A DNA stretch of 64,000 bases from contig NZ_ANHY01000006.1 of assembly GCF_000315795.1 (NCBI RefSeq), positions 1 to 64,000 on the forward strand, read 5' to 3'. The notes under the pieces are model-generated. The model had not been told where the DNA came from. It made no database searches and worked only from the letters and a program-made list of their open reading frames with translations. Made by a program: the position numbers and the translations under genes. Below, in pieces: positions 9,590 to 17,996 of the stretch (position 1 is its first letter; every line of letters begins with the position of its first letter). Source of the stretch: Caenispirillum salinarum AK4. GTDB lineage: Bacteria; Pseudomonadota; Alphaproteobacteria; Rhodospirillales; Rhodospirillaceae.

Positions 9590-10234
9590 ATGCGCGTCGT
9601 TCTGGCCGATGACCATGAGTTGGTCCGATCCGGGCTGAGGCCTTTCCTGGAGGAACTTGCCGACTCGGTGGAGATCGAGGAGCATGGCGATCTTGACGGT
9701 CTTCTGGCCGGGGCGCCGGCGGCGGACCTTGTCATCATGGATTTGCGCATGCCCGGCGTCGAAGGCGCGGCCTGCCTGACCCGCGTCACCAAGGCCTTCG
9801 CGCCCGCGCCTGTGGTGGTTCTCTCGGCGTCCCAGGCGGTGGACGACATCCTGGCCGTGGCGCGGGCGGGGCTTGCGGCCTACCTGCCCAAGACCATGCC
9901 GGGGCCGGCCATGGTGGCCGCTCTGCGCCTGGTGCTGCTGGGCGAGCGGTACTTCCCCGCCAGTGCCATCGAGGCCGCAGGTGGCTCCGGCGAGAGTATT
10001 CTGCTCAGGGAGGCCCCGCCGAAAAAGCCCAATCCCCTGGGGCTGCTGTCGGCGCGCGAGCGGGAAATCCTGGAACACATGATCGAGGGCGAGACGAACA
10101 AGGCCATCGCAAAAAGCCTGACGCTGCAGGAAATCACCGTGAAGGTGCACCTTCGCAACATCTATCGCAAGATGGGTGCCGCCAACCGCACGCAGGCCGT
10201 GCGGATTGCCCTGGAGAACGGCTGGCAGCTCTGA
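9590..10234 (+). CDS. LuxR/FixJ-family two-component response regulator
   Basis: The 214-aa protein has an N-terminal receiver domain (acidic pair in LADDHELVRSGL, phospho-acceptor Asp in VIMDLRMPG, conserved Ser in VLSAS, Lys in YLPKT) and a C-terminal LuxR-type helix-turn-helix (about 145-210: LSAREREILEHM, TNKAIAKSL, EITVKVHLRNIYRKM). The receiver looks fully functional. No kinase gene is adjacent. Targets are unknown; the nearby sRNA promoter at 10313 is one place to look. The two orphan kinases at 5462 and 51601 are possible partners (speculation). Confidence 0.92.
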   Translation: MRVVLADDHELVRSGLRPFLEELADSVEIEEHGDLDGLLAGAPAADLVIMDLRMPGVEGAACLTRVTKAFAPAPVVVLSASQAVDDILAVARAGLAAYLPKTMPGPAMVAALRLVLLGERYFPASAIEAAGGSGESILLREAPPKKPNPLGLLSAREREILEHMIEGETNKAIAKSLTLQEITVKVHLRNIYRKMGAANRTQAVRIALENGWQL

Positions 10235-10312
10235 CGCCTGCACATCGCCTGTGACGCGCAAGGCGCGAGCGGTCATTTCGACTAATCGAGAATGGTGCGG
10301 TGCAAAAAAGGC

Positions 10313-10341
10313 TTTACAGCGGCGCGCCGGAGAGTCATATT
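10313..10341 (+). promoter_or_regulatory. Sigma-70-type promoter for a candidate sRNA
   Basis: TTTACA (10313-10318) and CATATT (10336-10341) are separated by exactly 17 bp. No open reading frame with a ribosome site follows, but a strong terminator lies about 100 bp downstream. Confidence 0.6.
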
Positions 10342-10346
10342 GTGCA

Positions 10347-10445
10347 TCGCAGCAAGGGGGTGAGGCGCCCCGCGCATCGCCCCGGCTGCTTCTTGGACGT
10401 TTCCTCCCTAGACTTGGGCCGTGCCGGGTGCACGGCCTTTTTTTT
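10347..10445 (+). ncRNA. Candidate small RNA with anti-Shine-Dalgarno-like linker
   Basis: From the promoter at 10313 a transcript of about 98 nt is predicted, ending at the T run at 10438-10445. It would fold as a 5' hairpin (GCAGC...GGGG pairing with CCCC...GCTGC, about 10350-10391), a single-stranded linker containing TTTCCTCCCTAG (10400-10411) and a terminator stem. A CU-rich CCUCCC motif between a hairpin and a terminator is the layout of Hfq-type alphaproteobacterial sRNAs of the alpha-r14/NfeR1 and cuckoo kinds, which pair with ribosome-binding sites. Family membership is inference; 4.5S and 6S RNA hallmarks are absent. Confidence 0.55.
10417..10445 (+). terminator. Strong rho-independent terminator
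   Basis: GGCCGTGC-CGGGT-GCACGGCC forms an 8-bp perfect stem followed by eight T residues. It is the best intrinsic terminator in this part of the window. Confidence 0.9.
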
Positions 10446-10795
10446 GCTCTCACCACGAGAACTCGACCGGGCCGCCGTGACCATTGGGGCGCCCGATAAC
10501 CGACTGCCGTACAAGGACGAGAAGCCCCGGAACCCCTGCGTTCCGGCGCCATTTCGGGGTCTCCCATCCCGTCCCGGAGGGGTGAAATGGCACCGAAAGG
10601 CTTCCATTCCGTGGAAAATGGGCTTAGTTGTATACGCAGAAGCTGCGGCCCAGTCGTGTCGCCGATGTCACAGGCGTGCCATCGGACATGATCCCGGAAG
10701 GCAACGCGGCGAACCATAACAAGCCGCGCCGGCACGCCGCCGGTGCCCGCCAGGGAGGCGGTTCACAGTAGGAGAGGTAAGGAGGAGGGCGCCTT
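10446..10795. other. Gene-free leader region of the ABC importer operon
   Basis: About 350 bp with no credible coding sequence. It holds A/T-richer patches such as TTAGTTGTATACG (10622-10634) that may be part of the operon promoter, and AGTAGGAGAGGTAAGGAGGAG directly before the ATP-binding gene, which includes a strong ribosome site. I see no palindrome or riboswitch I can name. Confidence 0.5.
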
Positions 10796-11944
10796 ATGCC
10801 GCCATCTGAACAGACGGACGTTCTCGAACCGCCGCACGCCGGTGCGGATGGGTCGACGGACGCCGCGTTCGTGTCGTTCCGCGACGTGCAGAAAAGCTAC
10901 GACGGCGAAACGCTCGTCGTGAAAGGGTTCAATCTGGACATCGCGAAGGGGGAGTTCATCACGCTCCTCGGGCCGTCCGGGTCGGGCAAGACCACCTGCC
11001 TGATGATGACGGCGGGCTTCGAGGTCCCCACCCACGGGGACATCCTGCTCAAGGGCACGCCCATCAATTCCATGCCGCCGCACAAGCGCGGCCTGGGCAT
11101 CGTTTTCCAGAACTACGCGCTGTTTCCCCACATGACGGTGGCGGAGAATCTGGCCTTCCCGCTGGAGGTCCGCAGCCTTCCCAAGGCCGAACGCGCCGCC
11201 AAGGTGCAGCGCGCGCTGGAAATGGTGCGCCTGGGCTCCTTCGGCGACCGCCGGCCGGCCCAGCTTTCGGGCGGCCAGCAGCAGCGCGTGGCGCTGGCCC
11301 GGGCGCTGGTGTTCGAGCCCGACGTGGTCCTGATGGACGAACCGCTGGGCGCGCTGGACAAGAACCTGCGCGAAGAAATGCAGTTCGAGATCAAGCACAT
11401 CCACGAAAACCTGGGTGTGACCATGATCTACGTGACGCACGACCAGTCGGAAGCGCTGACCATGTCCGACCGCATCGCGGTGTTCAACGACGGCGTGGTG
11501 CAGCAGCTCGCGACCCCGCAGGAGCTGTACGAACGCCCGGCCAATGCCTTCGTCGCCCGCTTCATCGGCGAGAACAACACGCTGGTGGGCGACGTGGTGG
11601 AGATGGACGGCGCCGCCGGCAAATGCGTGGTGCGCGTCGACGGCGGGGCCGAGATCAAGGCGCTGCCGGTCAACGTCAGCAAGACCGGCGAACGGTCCAC
11701 GCTGTCGCTGCGGCCCGAGCGCGTCGTCATCGACCCCGAGCCGGGCTCGCTGCCCAACATCTTCGAGGCGGACGTGGAGGAGGTCATCTACCTGGGCGAC
11801 CACCACCGCACCCGCGTCAACGTGCTGGGCAACCGCGAATTCGTCATCAAGACGCCCAACGCCGCCAACGTCCGCCCGCACCGCCAGGGCGAGCGGATCA
11901 CCGTGGGCTGGGCCCTGGAGGATTGCCGCGCCCTCGACGCCTGA
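10796..11944 (+). CDS. ABC transporter ATP-binding protein, polyamine (spermidine/putrescine) type
   Basis: The 382-aa ATPase shows Walker [10 protein letters not shown], the Q-loop ([12 protein letters not shown]), the signature LSGGQQQR, Walker [13 protein letters not shown] and the switch His in [15 protein letters not shown]-type C-terminal domain follows from about residue 290 ([11 protein letters not shown]). This is the PotA/PotG class that powers import of polyamines or related cations. It is the first gene of a four-gene operon with a periplasmic binding protein and two permeases. TAAGGAGGAG precedes the ATG. Confidence 0.92.
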   Translation: MPPSEQTDVLEPPHAGADGSTDAAFVSFRDVQKSYDGETLVVKGFNLDIAKGEFITLLGPSGSGKTTCLMMTAGFEVPTHGDILLKGTPINSMPPHKRGLGIVFQNYALFPHMTVAENLAFPLEVRSLPKAERAAKVQRALEMVRLGSFGDRRPAQLSGGQQQRVALARALVFEPDVVLMDEPLGALDKNLREEMQFEIKHIHENLGVTMIYVTHDQSEALTMSDRIAVFNDGVVQQLATPQELYERPANAFVARFIGENNTLVGDVVEMDGAAGKCVVRVDGGAEIKALPVNVSKTGERSTLSLRPERVVIDPEPGSLPNIFEADVEEVIYLGDHHRTRVNVLGNREFVIKTPNAANVRPHRQGERITVGWALEDCRALDA

Positions 11945-12137
11945 GGCGCGCGCATTCGTTCAAGCGTTCGCGCGCGGGTTCCCACCCGAAAAGCCGTCAA
12001 CAAGGGAACCCGCGCGGACCGGAACGGGGGCGCGGCGCGGTCAGTCGCGTCGCTCCCCCTTTACGAGGCCAGGGTGGTCCCGCATTCGCGCGGACGCCGC
12101 CTGGCGATTTCAAGAAGGACAGGGAGACCTTCATCTC

Positions 12138-13238
12138 ATGAAGAAGAGCACTCTTCTGAAGACCGTTGCCGCCGGTGCCGTCACCGCCGTCGCTTTCGGC
12201 GCGACCACCGCCGCCAACGCCGAAACCCTGAACATCGTGTCCTGGGGCGGCGCCTACACGATGAGCCAGCAGAAGGCTTATCACGAGCCGTGGATGGAAA
12301 AGACCGGCGACGAGATCATCAACATCGACAAGTCCGGTAACGCGCTGGCCGGCCTGCGCGCGCAGACCATGGCCGGCAACGTGACCTGGGACCTGGTCGA
12401 CATGCTGCCCGCCGATGCGCTGGTGGCCTGCTCCGAGGGCCTGATCGAGCCCATCAACCACGATGAGATGCTCGCCGACGCGCCGGACGGCACGCCGCCG
12501 AGCGAGGACTTCATCGAGGGCTCGCTGACGGAATGCTTCGTTCCGCAGATCGTCTACTCGAACATCGTGGCCTTCAACACCGAGATGTTCCCGGAAGACA
12601 AGCAGCCGGACAGCATCGACGACGTGTTCAACCTGGAAGACTATCCGGGCAAGCGCACGCTGATGAAGAAGCCCATCAACAACATGGAATGGGCCCTGAT
12701 GGCCGACGGCGTGCCGGCCGACGAGGTCTACGACATGCTGGAGACCGAGGAAGGCGTCGCCCGCGCCTTCGCCAAGCTGGACACCATCAAGGACGAGGTG
12801 ATCTGGTGGGAAGAGGGCGCCCAGCCGCCGCAGCTGCTGGCTGACAAGGAAGTCGCCTTCGGGTCTGCCTACAACGGCCGCATCTTCAACGCCGCCGTGA
12901 ACGAGGGTCAGCCCTTCGAGATCATCTGGGACGGTCAGGTGTTCGAGCTGGACGGCTGGGTCGTGCCCGCCGGCAAGCTGGACAAGGTGAAGGATTACCT
13001 GCACTTCGCCACCGACACCCAGCGCCTGGCCGACCAGGCCAAGTACATCTCGTACGGTCCGGCCCGCAACTCCTCGGCCAAGCTTGTCTCGACCCACGCC
13101 GAGACCGGCATCGAAATGAAGCCGCACATGCCGACCTACGGGCCCAACTTCGAGAACGCGCTGCCGAAGAACGACGCGTTCTGGGCCGACAACATCGACG
13201 AGCTGACCGAGCGCTTCAACGCCTGGCTGGCGCAGTAA
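12138..13238 (+). CDS. Periplasmic substrate-binding protein of polyamine-type ABC importer
   Basis: The 366-aa protein starts at MKKSTLLK, with a Sec signal peptide of about 26 residues ending in ANA-ET; the frame is open for 198 more codons upstream but these overlap the ATPase gene and are spurious. The mature protein begins TLNIVSWGGAY, the hallmark of PotD/PotF-type binding proteins, and has WWEEGAQPPQLLADKEVAFGS and WVVPAGK typical of the fold. It would deliver ligand to the permease pair downstream. Putrescine or spermidine is the likely ligand, but related sequences bind other compounds. Confidence 0.88.
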   Translation: MKKSTLLKTVAAGAVTAVAFGATTAANAETLNIVSWGGAYTMSQQKAYHEPWMEKTGDEIINIDKSGNALAGLRAQTMAGNVTWDLVDMLPADALVACSEGLIEPINHDEMLADAPDGTPPSEDFIEGSLTECFVPQIVYSNIVAFNTEMFPEDKQPDSIDDVFNLEDYPGKRTLMKKPINNMEWALMADGVPADEVYDMLETEEGVARAFAKLDTIKDEVIWWEEGAQPPQLLADKEVAFGSAYNGRIFNAAVNEGQPFEIIWDGQVFELDGWVVPAGKLDKVKDYLHFATDTQRLADQAKYISYGPARNSSAKLVSTHAETGIEMKPHMPTYGPNFENALPKNDAFWADNIDELTERFNAWLAQ

Positions 13239-13386
13239 GGCGGCTCACGGGACCGCGCCGCGCCCGCCGTCCGTCCGCCTGTCCGTCCGTCCCGTGCCGC
13301 CCGTTTCGGGGGCGCGCGGCGGGCGGCGGCGGGGCGGCGCGATCCCGCCGTCTTGCGTGTTTGCTTGAGATCCTGGGAGGCATTCG

Positions 13387-14703
13387 GTGTCGACGATCTC
13401 CAGCGGGCCCCGGCCCGCCGACTACCCAAACCGCCGACCGGAGGAAGCGGTTGCCGAACCGACGGTGATGACCACCGCCGACGGCACGCCGCTCAAGGTC
13501 AGCCTGAGCCGCAAACTGCGGCGGAGCAAGATCAAGGCGATGCTGCTGGTGGCGCCCTTGTTCGTGTTCCTTGTGGTGTCCTTCGTGATGCCCATTTTCG
13601 ACATGCTGTCGCGCTCGGTGGACAACCCCGAGGTGCCGACCGAGCTGTCGCGCACCGTCGCGGCCATCGAGGGCTGGGACGGTGAGGGGCTGCCGCCCGA
13701 GACCGTGTTCGCGGCCGCCTTCCAGGACATCAAGGAAGGCGCGCAGAACCGGTCCATCGGCCGCGTGGCGACCCGCCTGAACTACGAGGAATCCGGCGCC
13801 CGTTCGCTCATCATGAAGACGGCGCGCAACGTGCGGAACGCCGAGATGCCGGCAAACGCCAAGGCGTTCCTCATCGACATCGACGAGGACTGGGGCGATC
13901 CGGCCATCTGGCACGTGATCCAGCGCGAGTCCGACCCCTACACGCTGTCGTACTACCTGGCCGCCCTGGACATGGAGTACAACGCACAGGGCGAGATCGT
14001 CGAAAAACCCGAATACATGCAGCTTTACGTGGACCTGTTCATCCGCACCCTGTGGATGAGCCTGCTGATCACGTTCCTGACGCTGCTGCTGGGCTATCCG
14101 GTCGCCTATCTGCTGGCGAACCTGCCCATGCGCATCTCGAATCTGCTGATGATCATGGTGCTGCTGCCGTTCTGGACCAGCCTGCTGGTGCGCACGACCA
14201 CCTGGATCGCCATCCTGCAAAGCCAGGGGGTGCTCAACGACATGATGGTCGCCGTCGGCCTTATCTCCGACGATGGGCGCCTGCAGATGATCCACAACCA
14301 GACCGGCACGATCATCGCCATGACGCATATCCTGCTTCCGTTCATGATCCTGCCGCTGTATTCGGTCATGAAGACCATTCCGCCCAGCTATCTGCGGGCT
14401 GCGCGGTCCATGGGCGCCTCGCAGCTTTACGCCTTCCGCCGCGTCTACTTCCCGCAGACGCTGGCTGGCATCGGTGCAGGCGGCATTCTCGTCTTCATCC
14501 TGTCGATCGGCTACTACATCACGCCGGCCCTGGTCGGCGGCCAGTCGGGCCGCTTCATCACCAACTTCATCGCCTACCACATGCAAAGCTCGCTCAACTG
14601 GGGCCTTGCGGCGGCGATCGCCTCAATCCTGCTGGCGGCGGTGGTGATTCTGTACCTGCTGTACAACCGCCTCGTCGGCGTCGACAACATGAAGCTGGGG
14701 TAG
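13387..14703 (+). CDS. ABC transporter permease (PotB/PotH type) with long periplasmic insertion
   Basis: This 438-aa permease starts at a GTG with GGGAGG upstream. After a ~50-residue cytoplasmic N-terminus, helix 1 (about 51-71) is followed by a roughly 150-residue hydrophilic segment (72-220) before the core helices from 222 on. The core carries the permease EAA-type loop YLRAARSMGASQLYAFRRVY, which contacts the ATPase. Ordinary PotB/PotH proteins are about 285-320 aa, so the insertion explains the extra length. Its four-base spacing to the next permease supports co-translation. Confidence 0.88.
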   Translation: MSTISSGPRPADYPNRRPEEAVAEPTVMTTADGTPLKVSLSRKLRRSKIKAMLLVAPLFVFLVVSFVMPIFDMLSRSVDNPEVPTELSRTVAAIEGWDGEGLPPETVFAAAFQDIKEGAQNRSIGRVATRLNYEESGARSLIMKTARNVRNAEMPANAKAFLIDIDEDWGDPAIWHVIQRESDPYTLSYYLAALDMEYNAQGEIVEKPEYMQLYVDLFIRTLWMSLLITFLTLLLGYPVAYLLANLPMRISNLLMIMVLLPFWTSLLVRTTTWIAILQSQGVLNDMMVAVGLISDDGRLQMIHNQTGTIIAMTHILLPFMILPLYSVMKTIPPSYLRAARSMGASQLYAFRRVYFPQTLAGIGAGGILVFILSIGYYITPALVGGQSGRFITNFIAYHMQSSLNWGLAAAIASILLAAVVILYLLYNRLVGVDNMKLG

Positions 14704-14707
14704 GACC

Positions 14708-15559
14708 ATGGCCGCGCCCGAAAACGCAACTGCACCCGAAAAGGCCTGGTACTACATCTTCCGGGTCCTCTGCGCCCTGATCTTCCTGTTCCTGATCGGG
14801 CCCATCCTCGTGATCATCCCGCTCAGCTTCAACGCCGAGCCGTACTTCACCTTCACCGAGGCGATGCTGAGCTTCGACCCGGCGGGATATTCCTTCCGGT
14901 GGTACGAGGACTTCTTCACCTCCGACGAATGGCTGCGGTCCATCCGCAACAGCTTCATCGTCGCGATCTTCTCCACCATCCTGGCGACCGTGCTGGGCAC
15001 GATTGCCGCGCTGGGGCTGTCCAGCCGGTTCATGCCCTATCGCAGCTTGGTGATGGCGATCCTGATCTCGCCGATGATCGTGCCGCTGATCATCTCGGCC
15101 GCCGCCATGTTCTTCTTCTACTCGAAGATCGAGCTGGCGCAGACCTTCGTCGGCGTGATCCTGGCGCACACGGCGCTGGGCATTCCGTTCGTGGTCATCA
15201 CCGTGACGGCCACGCTGACGGGCTTCGATCACACGCTGACGCGGGCCTCTGCCTCGCTGGGGGCAGACCCGACGCGGACCTTTTTCCGCGTGATCCTGCC
15301 GCTGGTGACGCCGGGCGTGATTTCCGGCGCCCTGTTCGCCTTCATCACCAGCTTTGACGAGGTGGTGGTGGTGCTGTTCCTGGCCGGCCCGGAGCAGCGG
15401 ACCATCCCGATCCAGATGTGGTCGGGCATCCGCGAGCAGATCAGCCCGACCATCCTGGCCGTGGCGACGCTGCTGGTGCTGCTGTCCATCACGCTGCTGA
15501 CGCTGGTGGAGCTGCTGCGCCGCCGTTCCGAGCGCTTGCGGGGCATGACGCCGGGATGA
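14708..15559 (+). CDS. ABC transporter permease (PotC/PotI type)
   Basis: The 283-aa inner-membrane protein has six predicted helices. Its EAA-like motif (LTRASASLGADPTRTFFRVILP) sits at about 185-206, and the FDEVVVVLFLAGPEQRTIPIQMW segment that follows is typical of PotC/PotI. It pairs with the upstream permease to form the translocation channel and ends the operon. Confidence 0.92.
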   Translation: MAAPENATAPEKAWYYIFRVLCALIFLFLIGPILVIIPLSFNAEPYFTFTEAMLSFDPAGYSFRWYEDFFTSDEWLRSIRNSFIVAIFSTILATVLGTIAALGLSSRFMPYRSLVMAILISPMIVPLIISAAAMFFFYSKIELAQTFVGVILAHTALGIPFVVITVTATLTGFDHTLTRASASLGADPTRTFFRVILPLVTPGVISGALFAFITSFDEVVVVLFLAGPEQRTIPIQMWSGIREQISPTILAVATLLVLLSITLLTLVELLRRRSERLRGMTPG

Positions 15560-15607
15560 TCCAGCATTATCAGAGCACTCGCCGCTTCTTTTGAGGTGGC
15601 GCTTAAG

Positions 15608-15636
15608 CCGGGCCGGTCCTTCAGGGGTCGGCCCGG
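15608..15636 (+). terminator. Hairpin after the ABC importer operon
   Basis: CCGGGCCG pairs perfectly with CGGCCCGG across a 13-nt loop 49 bp after the last permease. No T run follows, so it may act as a terminator or as an mRNA 3' end stabiliser. Confidence 0.5.
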
Positions 15637-15733
15637 TGCCGTTCCGGGCCCGCGACATGCCTTGTTGAGCAGCAAAAACTTGAGCGGGATCAACATATTA
15701 CGAGAAAGTGCGAAGAAGGGTCGTTACCACTCG

Positions 15734-15762
15734 TTGCGCAGGGCGAGCTTTCCCGCTACCAT
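15734..15762 (+). promoter_or_regulatory. Possible gcrA promoter
   Basis: TTGCGC and TACCAT are spaced by 17 bp, ending 52 bp before the gcrA start. Matches to consensus are partial. Confidence 0.35.
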
Positions 15763-15814
15763 CCCTCGGGGCTGACGGCATGCGTTAAACGGATTTCTGC
15801 GAGGTTGGGGATCA

Positions 15815-16201
15815 ATGGTCTGGACCGACGAGCGGATCGAGCTTCTCAAGACCCTGTGGGGCGAGGGGCTGACCACGGGGGAAATTGGCAAGCGTCTCGG
15901 TGTTTCCAAGAATGCGGTGGTCGGCAAGGCCCACCGTCTTGGCCTGAAGGGGCGTCCGTCGCCCATCAAGCGCACGCGCAAGGCCGCCAAGCCTGAAAAG
16001 CCCGAAAAGCCGGCGGAGCCCACGCCCGCCATCATGGAACTGCAGGGCCCCACCTGCCGCTGGCCCTTCGGCGACCCGCGGGAGCCGGGCTTCCACTTCT
16101 GCGGCGCCCAAGCGATTCCCGGCAAGCCCTATTGCAGCGAGCACGCCGCCGTCGCCTACGTCAATTCCAGCAAGAGCAAGGCCGAGGAAACCGCCGCATG
16201 A
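15815..16201 (+). CDS. gcrA: GcrA cell-cycle regulator
   Basis: The 128-aa protein begins MVWTDERIELLKTLWGEGLT, the invariant opening of GcrA, with the helix-turn-helix TTGEIGKRLGVSKNAVVGKAHRLGL following. A basic, Pro/Lys-rich linker leads to the C-terminal RNA-polymerase-interaction region with CRWPFGDP, FHFCGAQ and YCSEHAAVAY. GcrA binds sigma-70 holoenzyme and activates promoters carrying methylated GANTC sites, together with CcrM and CtrA. Its presence is strong evidence for an alphaproteobacterial host. Confidence 0.97.
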   Translation: MVWTDERIELLKTLWGEGLTTGEIGKRLGVSKNAVVGKAHRLGLKGRPSPIKRTRKAAKPEKPEKPAEPTPAIMELQGPTCRWPFGDPREPGFHFCGAQAIPGKPYCSEHAAVAYVNSSKSKAEETAA

Positions 16202-16205
16202 TATT

Positions 16206-16233
16206 CCGCCGTTGGTGGAAGGGGCGGTTTTTT
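16206..16233 (+). terminator. gcrA terminator
   Basis: CCGCC and GGCGG form a short stem around 12 nt, followed at once by six T residues, starting five bases after the gcrA stop. Confidence 0.65.
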
Positions 16234-16355
16234 CTTGCCCGGAGAGTGCGTCAACGGCTGGCGTGGTGCGGCGAGGCCACCAAGGCCCGAAGGGCATCAA
16301 AACGGTGTGCTGATGGTTGATGCTGCGGCTTAAGGGTTTGGTGGTTGTTCGGACG

Positions 16356-16582
16356 AACCACCAGGAAGCCGCCGCGACAGCGCGCGAAGGCGGGCCGTCA
16401 TCCGCTCGCTGGTCGGCGTTCCCAGTCTGCGGGACGTGACGTCTCCAACGCGACGAGGGAGCGCGAGGGAGCCTCTGGCACCCTCGCATCGTCAATTCCG
16501 GCGCAGCCGGAAAGCACTCGCGTCACCGGAAGCGGCTGATCCGCGTTCTCCCGCTCTCTTGGTGTTCCTGGTGTCTTGGTGA
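16356..16582. mobile_element. MITE-like palindromic element, copy A
   Basis: The ends carry AACCACCA (16356-16363) and a rough inverted counterpart within CTTGGTGTTCCTGGTGTCTTGGT (about 16558-16580). Inside lie GCGCGCGAAGG (16380-16390), the palindrome GCGAGGGAGCC-TCT-GGCACCCTCGC (one mismatch, 16463-16487) and TTCCGGC-GCA-GCCGGAA (16496-16512). The same parts in the same order make up the element at 60746-60928. No transposase is present. It fills most of the 415-bp gap between gcrA and the MFS gene; a further hairpin, GGTGGTT...AACCACC, overlaps its left end. Confidence 0.6.
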
Positions 16583-16615
16583 CTATTCCCGCACCCGGAC
16601 GGAGGGCCAGGCACA

Positions 16616-17839
16616 TCACCGCCGAAGCTCAAGCTCTCCGCCGCTCCACCGCGCCCGGAACATCTGTGCGGCGATCAACCCCACCGCCGCCATGCCGGTC
16701 ATCGCCAGGAAGGCGCGGCCGCCGAAGGCCTCGTACAGCGAGCCCGAGGCCGCCATGGCGATCGCCATCGCCACGCCCAGGCCCAGCGACGCATAGATCC
16801 CCTGTGCCCGGCCCGAGTACACCCCGGGCACGGCGCGGGCGATCACGTGCATGGCGCCCAGGTGCGTTGCGGCGAAGGTGAGAGCGTGCAGCGTCTGCAC
16901 CGGCACCAGCACCCAGGGGTCGGTGGTGACGGCCAGCACGCTCCACCGCGCCAGGCCGCCCACCGCGCCCAGCAGGATCAGCAGGCCCGGCCCCAGCGCG
17001 GCGACCACGCGGTTGCCGAAGGCGAACAGGCAGACCTCGGCGATCACTCCCACCGCCCACAGGATGCCGATCAGCCCGTCGTCCAGCCCCGCCCCGCGCC
17101 AGTGCAGGGTCGCGAAGCCGTAGTAGACGGCGTGGCTCGCCTGGATGATCGATGCCGAGACCAGAAAGGTGATGAACGCCGGATGCCGCAGCAGCGGCCA
17201 CACGGGCGGCGGTGGTCCCGTGTCCCCGCCGGCGCGGGTGCGCACGTCGGGCAGCAGCAGCGTGGTCGCCAGCGTCAGGACGACGCAGCCGATGATCGCC
17301 CACAGGATGGCGTCGGCGGCGAAGATGCCCAGCAGCCGGCCGCCGAGCATGGAAGCGGCGATGAAAGTCAGGGATCCCCACAGGCGAATACGGCCGTAGT
17401 CCAGGCCCTTGCGCTCGTAGACCGTGAGCAGGGTCAGGTTTTCCGACAGGGGCATGATCGCCCACAGGGTGATGCCGGTCAGCAGGCTCAGGCCCAGCAG
17501 CGGCCAGAAGCCTTCCGCCGGCACGAACAGCAGGAACGCCACGACGCTGACGGCAGCCAGCCCGATCATCAGGCTGCGCCGTTGGCCTGTGGCGTCGACG
17601 ACGCGGCCGGCGAGCGGGTTGCCCAGAACCTTCGCCCACGTCATGGCGCCCAGCAGGATGCCGATCTCGCCCGGCCCCATCCCGCGCGATTCCAGCCACA
17701 CCGGCCAGTACGGCATATGGAAGCCGATCACCGAGAACAACGCGCCGTAGAGCATCGACAGCCGCAGCGCCACCGGCAGGCGCGAGCGCAGCCGCGGGCT
17801 TTGCGCGTTGGAGTCTGGCGGAGGAGGTGGGGCCGTCAT
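16616..17839 (-). CDS. Major facilitator superfamily transporter, phenylpropionate-permease-like
   Basis: The 407-aa protein has a Pro-rich cytoplasmic N-terminus and twelve predicted membrane helices. YGRIRLWGSLTFIAASMLGG resembles the conserved loop and helix 5 region of HcaT-like permeases (MFS_1_like family), and the N-terminal FHMPYWPVWLESRGM also fits that group. The substrate cannot be read from the sequence; aromatic acids are one possibility. It is divergent from the acyl-CoA synthetase gene (157 bp apart), which would make sense for uptake and CoA activation of a carboxylate (inference). Confidence 0.8.
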   Translation of the reverse strand: MTAPPPPPDSNAQSPRLRSRLPVALRLSMLYGALFSVIGFHMPYWPVWLESRGMGPGEIGILLGAMTWAKVLGNPLAGRVVDATGQRRSLMIGLAAVSVVAFLLFVPAEGFWPLLGLSLLTGITLWAIMPLSENLTLLTVYERKGLDYGRIRLWGSLTFIAASMLGGRLLGIFAADAILWAIIGCVVLTLATTLLLPDVRTRAGGDTGPPPPVWPLLRHPAFITFLVSASIIQASHAVYYGFATLHWRGAGLDDGLIGILWAVGVIAEVCLFAFGNRVVAALGPGLLILLGAVGGLARWSVLAVTTDPWVLVPVQTLHALTFAATHLGAMHVIARAVPGVYSGRAQGIYASLGLGVAMAIAMAASGSLYEAFGGRAFLAMTGMAAVGLIAAQMFRARWSGGELELRR

Positions 17840-17996
17840 GGGGCGGTTTCGGCTCGCGGAAAGGCATCCGGCGGAAAGAGCGCATCCTGGCGCGCGGACC
17901 GCGCAGGCGCAAGACCGTGTTTCTGTTGTGAAGACGGCGGCTTGACGATAGCATCCGCACCGCTTTCCCAGTCACCAGCGCAAGGAAATTCCCCCG

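Noticed and set aside
10347-10445. SRP (4.5S) or 6S RNA
   Set aside because: The conserved SRP tip with its GGAA-type tetraloop and flanking AGCAG is absent, and there is no 6S-like long hairpin with a central bubble.
11544-12137. 198-codon N-terminal extension of the polyamine-binding protein
   Set aside because: It overlaps the ATPase gene and precedes a perfect signal peptide; the real start is 12138.
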